Part shown: positions 6,984 to 11,370 of the stretch, piece by piece
Position numbering within the stretch: position 1 is the stretch's first letter
How the letters are laid out: every line of letters begins with the position of its first letter
Assembly: GCA_903877345.1 (NCBI GenBank)
Contig: CAIRDL010000848.1
Location: forward strand, 1-11,370
Source of the DNA: an uncultured Oscillochloris sp.
GTDB taxonomy: Bacteria > Chloroflexota > Chloroflexia > Chloroflexales > Chloroflexaceae
Direction of reading: 5' to 3'
Length of the DNA stretch: 11,370 nt
The notes under the pieces: model-generated
What the model saw: the letters and a program-made list of their open reading frames with translations, nothing else
What the model was told of the DNA's origin: nothing
Database searches by the model: none
Made by a program: the position numbers and the translations under genes

Positions 6984-7002
6984 ACGCGGCTTCTAGCCGC
7001 GT
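6984..7002. repeat. 8-bp-stem hairpin after the MetF-like gene
   Basis: ACGCGGCT-TCT-AGCCGCGT forms a perfect 8-bp stem with a 3-nt loop, 55 bp beyond the MetF-like stop and before the VWA promoter. The position suits a terminator, but the following bases (TCAACGCC) contain no T-run. A dispersed intergenic repeat or a factor-assisted terminator are the main alternatives. Confidence 0.55.
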
Positions 7003-7027
7003 TCAACGCCGGTTCGCAGGCTGGAAG

Positions 7028-7036
7028 TGCTATACT
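7028..7036 (+). promoter_or_regulatory. Extended -10 promoter (TGC-TATACT) for the VWA gene
   Basis: TGC precedes TATACT (7031-7036) in the spacer ahead of the VWA gene, giving an untranslated leader of about 105 nt. No recognisable -35 hexamer sits 16-18 bp upstream. The remaining spacer up to 7148 shows nothing further except the ribosome site. Confidence 0.5.
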
Positions 7037-7135
7037 GCACCGCAACTGACACCCGCCACCTCGCGGGTGCGCCCCTTGTTCTAACAGGCAGAAGCTTGAC
7101 CCACAATGGTGCTGGTTGGTACGCCTTGCGCCACC

Positions 7136-7143
7136 AGGAGGAG
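7136..7143 (+). promoter_or_regulatory. Strong ribosome binding site for the VWA gene
   Basis: AGGAGGAG lies 5 bases before ATG 7149. It fixes the start there rather than at the in-frame ATG 7116, and predicts strong translation. It is the best Shine-Dalgarno in the window. Confidence 0.8.
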
Positions 7144-7148
7144 TTTTT

Positions 7149-8411
7149 ATGGCCGGTGAAGTCAACTTGCGGGCCACCCTCGCCCGCCCGTATCTTGCCG
7201 CAACGACCACGCCCCAGGTTGCCTATGCGCTGTTAGAGGTACAGCCGAGCGAGGTGGTCGCTCAGGTGCGGATGCCGGTCAATGTCTGTTTTGTCCTCGA
7301 CCGTAGCGGCTCGATGAAGGGTGAAAAGATTGACCGGGTGCGCCAAGCCACAGCCTTGGCGGTTGATGGTCTCGATGCCCAAGACATTGTCGCCGTTGTG
7401 ATCTTCGATCACCGCACCGAAGTGCTGGTGCCGGCTGGCCCGATGAGCGACCGCCGCGTCTTCAAGGAGCGTATCGCCCGCATCCGCGATTCGGGCGGCA
7501 CCAAGATCGCCCCGGCGCTCGATAAAGCCATCATCGAGATCCAGAAAGATCGCCGTGGGGCCATCCGCCGCCTCGTTTTGCTCACCGACGGCCAAACCGA
7601 AAATGAGGACGAGTGTCTGCGCCGCGCCGAGGACGCCGGTCGCTTGGGCATACCGCTTACAGCCCTCGGTATTGGGAAGGACTGGAACGAGGATCTGCTG
7701 ATTGATATGGCGAACCGCTCGGGTGGCACCGCCGACTACATCGCTCAGCCCGATGCCATCACCGCATTCTTCCAGAAAACAGTGCAGACCGCCCAAAAGG
7801 CTGCCATTCAGAACGCCAACCTCAACTTACGCCTCGTCTCTGGCATCACTCCCCGCGCCGTCTGGCAAGTTACCCCGTTAATCAACAACCTCGGCTACAA
7901 ACCAATTTCCGACCGCGATGTCAGCGTTACCCTTGGTGAATTAGAAACCGGCCAAGGCCGTACCCTGCTCGTCGAACTCTTGGTTGACCCGCGCTCGGCT
8001 GGCAGTTACCGCGTTGGTCAGGCTGAGGTGGTCTATGATGTGCCGGCCCTGGGCCGCATCGGGGAAAAGGCCAAAGTGGATCTGCTCCTCACCTTCACCG
8101 CCGACCAAAGCCAACAGGCCCAAGTCAACCCTGGGGTGATGAATATTGTTGAGAAGGTCAGCGCCTTTAAGCTCCAGACCCGCGCCCTGCAAGATTTGGC
8201 GGAGGGCGATGTCCAAGGGGCCACCCAAAAGCTCAAGAGTGCCGTCACTCGCCTCCTCAGCCAAGGCGAGACCGAGTTGGCCGAGACGATGCAACAAGAG
8301 ATCACCAATCTCGAACAGAGCGGGCAGCTTTCAAGTGAAGGCCAGAAGACGATTAAGTTTCAGGGCCGTAAGACGGTACGCCTCAGCGATCTTGATCTGC
8401 CAAAAGAGTAG
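7149..8411 (+). CDS. Soluble von Willebrand factor type A (VWA) domain protein
   Basis: This 420-residue protein carries a VWA domain at about residues 44-215 with a complete metal-ion-dependent adhesion site: D51, S53 and S55 in DRSGSMKG, T118 in SGGTKIAPAL, and D147 in LLTDGQTEN. Such domains bind protein partners through a chelated divalent metal. A beta-rich middle region (about 225-340) follows, then a predicted helical tail (about 345-400) rich in Gln, Glu and Ala. There is no signal peptide, transmembrane segment or cell-wall anchor, so a cytoplasmic role is likely, unlike secreted adhesins. The gene has its own promoter and strong ribosome site and is bounded by repeat-bearing spacers, so it is probably monocistronic. 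No MoxR-type AAA ATPase partner, the usual companion of cytoplasmic VWA proteins, is in the window. Its partner and process are unknown. Confidence 0.88.
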   Translation: MAGEVNLRATLARPYLAATTTPQVAYALLEVQPSEVVAQVRMPVNVCFVLDRSGSMKGEKIDRVRQATALAVDGLDAQDIVAVVIFDHRTEVLVPAGPMSDRRVFKERIARIRDSGGTKIAPALDKAIIEIQKDRRGAIRRLVLLTDGQTENEDECLRRAEDAGRLGIPLTALGIGKDWNEDLLIDMANRSGGTADYIAQPDAITAFFQKTVQTAQKAAIQNANLNLRLVSGITPRAVWQVTPLINNLGYKPISDRDVSVTLGELETGQGRTLLVELLVDPRSAGSYRVGQAEVVYDVPALGRIGEKAKVDLLLTFTADQSQQAQVNPGVMNIVEKVSAFKLQTRALQDLAEGDVQGATQKLKSAVTRLLSQGETELAETMQQEITNLEQSGQLSSEGQKTIKFQGRKTVRLSDLDLPKE

Positions 8412-8412
8412 C

Positions 8413-8454
8413 CACGGTTCAACTGGGCTTTAGGCATGGTTCAATTCAGCTTTA
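8413..8454 (+). repeat. Imperfect 20-bp tandem duplication after the VWA gene
   Basis: Two copies (8413-8432 and 8435-8454) share 16 of 20 positions, including GGTTCAA and GCTTTA, and begin 2 bp after the VWA stop. The second copy overlaps the 21-bp element that is also found at the end of the MetF-like gene. Confidence 0.5.
8430..8450 (+). repeat. Copy 2 of the 21-bp element at gene 3' ends
   Basis: TTAGGCATG followed by GTTCAATTCAGC matches the element at 6925-6945 at 18 of 21 positions. Here it starts 19 bp after the VWA stop codon rather than overlapping it. Confidence 0.35.
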
Positions 8455-8471
8455 CAGTTCAGCGATCTGAC

Positions 8472-8500
8472 GCAAAGCCGCAAAGCCGCAAAGCCGCAAG
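8472..8500 (+). repeat. 8-bp tandem repeat (GCAAAGCC) x3 plus partial unit
   Basis: Three exact GCAAAGCC units (8472-8479, 8480-8487, 8488-8495) are followed by a partial GCAAG. Length variation by slippage would be expected. It lies in the spacer before the response regulator, with a 7-bp GGTTGCA doublet at 8514-8527 shortly after. Confidence 0.85.
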
Positions 8501-8530
8501 AAGCATGTGGTGTGGTTGCAGGTTGCAGCT

Positions 8531-8571
8531 TGACGGTTCGTAGTAGGGGCTTTTGCCCCTACGAACCGTCA
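8531..8571. repeat. Long hairpin with TTTT loop and 3-nt bulge
   Basis: The left arm (8531-8550) and right arm (8555-8571) are complementary over 17 bp, except for three extra bases (GTA) in the left arm near 8543-8545. The loop is TTTT. The core reads GTAGGGGC-TTTT-GCCCCTAC. No T-run follows, so it is more likely a dispersed palindromic repeat than a simple terminator. It lies between the VWA gene and the response regulator and may still end or attenuate transcription. Confidence 0.75.
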
Positions 8572-8605
8572 GGTGGAACCCTTGGCTCGTCCGTAGCATT
8601 GCAAC

Positions 8606-8611
8606 GAGGTG
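8606..8611 (+). promoter_or_regulatory. Ribosome binding site that decides the response regulator start
   Basis: GAGGTG lies 5 bases before GTG 8617. It favours that start over GTG 8611, which it overlaps, and over the far upstream ATG 8512, whose extension would encode the hairpin repeat. Confidence 0.55.
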
Positions 8612-8616
8612 TGGCG

Positions 8617-9321
8617 GTGGATGCAGCCTCTATTTTGGTCGTAGACGATGAACAGCCCATCGTCGATCTGGTCGCCAGCTATCTACTCGCCGAAGGCTAC
8701 ACCGTCCACCGGGCGTTCGATGGCCCCTCCGCCTTGGCCTTGGCTCGTACCGTTAAGCCTGACCTCGTCATTCTTGATGTGATGCTCCCTGGCCTCGATG
8801 GCGTTGAGGTCTGTCGGCGTTTGCACCAAGAGACGGCGGTCTATGTGCTGATGCTCACCGCCCGTACTGACGAGGTGGATAAGCTGATCGGGCTTTCCGT
8901 CGGGGCTGACGACTACATGACCAAGCCCTTCAGCCCCCGCGAGTTGGTGGCCCGCGTGAAGGCGATGATGCGCCGCGCCCGTGCTTCCCTCGATAAAACC
9001 GTCGAGCGCCCCGTCCTCCAGTTCGATACGCTCAGCATTGACCCTGAGCGGCGTGAAGTGAAGAGCCACGGCAGTCTGATTGAACTGACGCCCCGCGAGT
9101 TTGATTTACTCTACGCGATGGCAAGTTATCCGGGCCGCGTCTTCACCCGCGAGGAGTTGTTGCAGCGAGTTTGGGGGCCGGATTTCGCCGGGATTGACCG
9201 CGTGGTGGATGTTTACGTCGGCACGTTGCGCCGCAAGCTTGAGGAGGGCGGCCCGCCGGTGGTACAGACGGTGCGCGGAGTGGGCTACAAGTTCGTCGGC
9301 GGGCCACGGTCAGCAACTTAG
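8617..9321 (+). CDS. OmpR/PhoB-family two-component response regulator
   Basis: This 234-residue cytoplasmic transcription factor has a receiver domain at about residues 5-118: acidic pair D10-D11 in VVDDE, phospho-acceptor D54 in LDVMLPGLDG, T81 in MLTAR, and K103 in TKPF. A winged-helix DNA-binding domain follows at about 133-228, with LTPREFDLL, VFTREELLQRVWG, VDVYVGTLRRKL and a closing VRGVGYKF. All residues needed for phosphorylation are present and the length is normal for the family. The start is taken as GTG 8617. The upstream ATG 8512 would add about 35 residues encoded by a palindromic repeat, with no family similarity. Its likely partner is the PAS sensor 97 bp downstream. The regulated genes cannot be told from the sequence. 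Confidence 0.95.
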   Translation: MDAASILVVDDEQPIVDLVASYLLAEGYTVHRAFDGPSALALARTVKPDLVILDVMLPGLDGVEVCRRLHQETAVYVLMLTARTDEVDKLIGLSVGADDYMTKPFSPRELVARVKAMMRRARASLDKTVERPVLQFDTLSIDPERREVKSHGSLIELTPREFDLLYAMASYPGRVFTREELLQRVWGPDFAGIDRVVDVYVGTLRRKLEEGGPPVVQTVRGVGYKFVGGPRSAT

Positions 9322-9328
9322 GCAAATG

Positions 9329-9348
9329 TGCCGCGTCCTGTTGCGGCA
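9329..9348. terminator. Weak hairpin after the response regulator
   Basis: TGCCGC and GCGGCA pair around an 8-nt loop, starting 8 bp after the stop codon. No T-run follows, so termination is doubtful. The flanking GCAAAT is directly repeated at 9322-9327 and 9346-9351. Confidence 0.25.
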
Positions 9349-9364
9349 AATCTGCAATCTGAAA

Positions 9365-9373
9365 TGGTATAGG
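9365..9373 (+). promoter_or_regulatory. Possible extended -10 (TGG-TATAGG) before the PAS sensor gene
   Basis: TGG followed by TATAGG lies 45 bases upstream of ATG 9419 and resembles the extended -10 elements before the nuclease-like and VWA genes. The final G departs from the consensus T, so this is weaker. If real, the sensor can be transcribed apart from the response regulator. Confidence 0.25.
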
Positions 9374-9404
9374 TGCCACTGCACGCAGCGTTTCGGCATG
9401 TGCT

Positions 9405-9412
9405 GAAAGGAG
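9405..9412 (+). promoter_or_regulatory. Ribosome binding site for the PAS sensor gene
   Basis: GAAAGGAG ends 6 bases before ATG 9419, a good Shine-Dalgarno match at normal spacing that fixes the start of the long open frame running to the window end. Confidence 0.75.
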
Positions 9413-9418
9413 TCCCTG

Positions 9419-11370
9419 ATGCCACTCCAACCTGCGGCTTGTGACCTCCGTCGTCACGAGCAACTCGCTGCTCTCCGTGAACTGGTTGGCACACTCAGCA
9501 CATCCCTGCCGCTACCAGTTCTGCTGCCGCTGCTCACCAATCTGACGCTGCTCACCAGCACGGCCCTCGGTAGCTGGGTGATGCTCGTTGAGGGTGAATG
9601 GCTCCGTACCCGCGCCATACGGGGGGCAACCGTCGCGCCCCTGAGCAGCGCCGCGTGCCTTTGGGGCACTGGTGCTGCGGTGAGTCAGGCCGCCTTGGGG
9701 CGTGAGGCGCTGGTTGTTCCCGCTGCGGCCTGTGCATCCGACCCGGTGCTGGCACCCCTGGCCGACGTTCCAGGCACCGTGGTGCTCGTCCCTATCGTGG
9801 CGGAGGCCACCCTTCTGGGGTTGCTCGGGGTGGTGTTGGCCCCAGAGGTAGAGGCAGATCTGCCGGTGCTCACCATTCTTGCAGAGCAGGCTGCTGAGGC
9901 GCTGGCTGCCACCCGTGCAGATCAGGTTTCCACAGATATGAGCGCCCAGAAGGCTGCCGAGCAGGCGTTACGGCAGAGCGAGGCGCGCTTTCGGCAGTTC
10001 GCTGCCACGGTGAGCGACATCTTCTGGATCTCTGACCCCCAACAGCGCCGCCTGCACTACATCAGCCCGGCCTATGAACAAATCATGGGACGGAGTACCG
10101 AGACCCTGTACGCTAACTTTATGGAATGGATCGAGGCCATTCACCCCGAGGATCGGCCACGGGTCGAGGCGGCCTTCTTCAGCCAAGTCGCCACGGGCGG
10201 GTACGACGAGGAATTTCGGATCATCCGCCCCGATGGCTCGCTGCGCTGGCTCCGCGACCGGAGCTTCCCGATGCACGATGAGGCAGGTGCCTTCACTGGG
10301 GTCGCTGGGATCGCCGAGGACATTACTGAGCGCAAACATGCCGAGCAGGCCGTGCATGCGCATAAGGCGAGACTGGATGCCGCCTTGGCGAGCATGACCG
10401 ATGCCGTGTTGATCTGCGATGCCGAGGGGCACATCGTGGAGTTCAACGAGGCATTTGCCACCATCAACAAGTTCAAAGATAAGGACGAGTGCGCCAAAAC
10501 CTTTGCCGAGAATCCTGTAATTTTGGACGTCTTCTTGGACACTGGCGAACTGGTTCCGCTGGAGCTGTTGCCGGTGCCTCGCGCCTTGCGTGGCGAGACC
10601 GGCACAAACGTGGAGTATGCCCTGCGGCGTAAGGACACAGGGGAACGTTGGGTGAGCAGTTGTAGCTTCGCGCCCATTCGCGACCAGGCCGGTGCTATCG
10701 TTGGGTCAGTCTTGGTGGGACGCGACATCACCGCACGGAAGCAGATCGAACAGGAACGGGATGCGGCTCTGACGTTGCTTGATACCCTGTTGATGACGGC
10801 CCCAATCGGGGTGGCTTTCCTCGACCTTGAGCTGCGCTTTCAGCAGATCAACGAGCGTCTGGCCAAGATCAATGGCTTGCCGGTGGCCGCCCACCTGGGT
10901 CGGACGCTGCGTGAAGTGCTGCCTAGTCTCGCAGAGATAATCGAACCCCACTACCAGCGCGTGATCACCACTGGCGAGCCGCTGCACGATTGGGAGTTGC
11001 ATGGGAAGCAGTCCGGCGTTGAGCTTTACGCCTTGGTGACCATCTTCCCGGTACCCAGCCGGGACGGGCAGATCCTGGGGGTTGGGGTCATCATCACCGA
11101 TATCACCGCCCGCAAGCGGACGGAGGCAGCGTTCCAAGCGAGCGAGGCGCGCCTAGCCGCCTTCTTGGAGTATGCGCCGGGGGCGGTCTTTATCAAGGAT
11201 GCCGCAGGCCGCTACGTCATCGTCAATCGGGACTTCTTGGTCAACGCGGAGAAACGCGCCGATGAGGTGTTGAACAAGACTGATGCCGAAATCTTCCCGC
11301 CGGAACTGGCGGATAGATTTGAGGCCGAAGACCACAAGGTACGCACGAACGGCACCTATCATGTGTTCGA
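9419..11370 (+). CDS. GAF and multi-PAS sensor protein, probable histidine kinase (C-terminus outside window)
   Basis: The frame is open for 650 codons to the window edge. An N-terminal GAF-like region covers about residues 15-165. PAS1 with its PAC motif follows at about 183-305 (SEARFRQF, IHPEDRPRVEAAF, EDITERKHAEQA), then PAS2 at about 318-440 (ending GRDITARKQIEQ), PAS3 at about 452-565 (ending ITDITARKRTEA) and the start of PAS4 from about 573 (SEARLAAFLEYAPGAVFIKD). No transmembrane segment is seen, so it should sense intracellular signals such as redox state, ligand or light through cofactors that cannot be identified here. The output domain is missing. A histidine kinase core is the likeliest, given the response regulator just upstream, but a diguanylate cyclase or other output is possible. 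The 97-bp gap and separate ribosome site are compatible with an operon or an independent transcript. Confidence 0.85.
   Translation, partial: MPLQPAACDLRRHEQLAALRELVGTLSTSLPLPVLLPLLTNLTLLTSTALGSWVMLVEGEWLRTRAIRGATVAPLSSAACLWGTGAAVSQAALGREALVVPAAACASDPVLAPLADVPGTVVLVPIVAEATLLGLLGVVLAPEVEADLPVLTILAEQAAEALAATRADQVSTDMSAQKAAEQALRQSEARFRQFAATVSDIFWISDPQQRRLHYISPAYEQIMGRSTETLYANFMEWIEAIHPEDRPRVEAAFFSQVATGGYDEEFRIIRPDGSLRWLRDRSFPMHDEAGAFTGVAGIAEDITERKHAEQAVHAHKARLDAALASMTDAVLICDAEGHIVEFNEAFATINKFKDKDECAKTFAENPVILDVFLDTGELVPLELLPVPRALRGETGTNVEYALRRKDTGERWVSSCSFAPIRDQAGAIVGSVLVGRDITARKQIEQERDAALTLLDTLLMTAPIGVAFLDLELRFQQINERLAKINGLPVAAHLGRTLREVLPSLAEIIEPHYQRVITTGEPLHDWELHGKQSGVELYALVTIFPVPSRDGQILGVGVIITDITARKRTEAAFQASEARLAAFLEYAPGAVFIKDAAGRYVIVNRDFLVNAEKRADEVLNKTDAEIFPPELADRFEAEDHKVRTNGTYHVF

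Noticed and set aside
8512..8616. Longer response regulator starting at ATG 8512
   Set aside because: The extra residues are encoded by the hairpin repeat and match nothing in the family; GTG 8617 has a ribosome site at correct spacing.

Overview
The window looks like chromosomal DNA of a GC-rich bacterium, most likely Chloroflexota (Chloroflexus/Oscillochloris relatives). This rests mainly on the cyclase at the left end: a two-catalytic-domain, soluble-adenylyl-cyclase-like protein with a P-loop ATPase module, an architecture known from Chloroflexus. The GC-rich codon use and dispersed intergenic hairpins fit, but no rRNA or other phylogenetic marker is present, so the assignment is an inference.

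Layout. (1) 1-1868, minus strand: the N-terminal 622 residues of the class III cyclase/ATPase, which leaves the window at its C-terminal side. (2) 1869-2057: a divergent intergenic region with a perfect TATAAT facing right. (3) 2058-4184, plus: a SulP anion permease fused to a STAS domain and a C-terminal rhodanese domain. (4) 4230-5204, plus: a GlpX-family (class II fructose-1,6-bisphosphatase) protein with altered active-site motifs. (5) 5205-5329: intergenic, with a 16-bp perfect palindrome and an extended -10 promoter. (6) 5330-5956: a small stand-alone PD-(D/E)XK-type protein, visibly less GC-rich than its neighbours, followed after 24 bp by (7) 5981-6928, a non-canonical MetF/methylenetetrahydrofolate-reductase-like protein. 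(8) 6929-7148: hairpin, then an extended -10 promoter. (9) 7149-8411: a soluble von Willebrand factor A protein with an intact MIDAS. (10) 8412-8616: a repeat-rich spacer. (11) 8617-9321: an OmpR/PhoB-type response regulator. (12) 9419-11370: a GAF-plus-multiple-PAS sensor protein, cut by the window end before any output domain. No stretch longer than 300 bases lacks a gene. I saw no tRNA, rRNA, CRISPR array, IS element or phage gene.

How the genes may work together. The right end is a plausible two-component pair: response regulator followed by a multi-PAS sensor. The left end puts a cyclase from the bicarbonate-responsive family divergent to an anion permease family that includes bicarbonate and sulfate transporters, with a GlpX-like protein downstream of the permease. 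That suggests, but does not prove, a link between inorganic anion or carbon supply and cAMP signalling. The middle genes (nuclease-like, MetF-like, VWA) show no obvious common pathway.

The most noteworthy points are the asymmetric, mammalian-sAC-like distribution of catalytic residues over the two cyclase domains, the permease-STAS-rhodanese fusion with a linker cysteine cluster, and two enzyme-family proteins (GlpX-like and MetF-like) whose signature catalytic motifs are changed. I found no clear new defence or mobile system.
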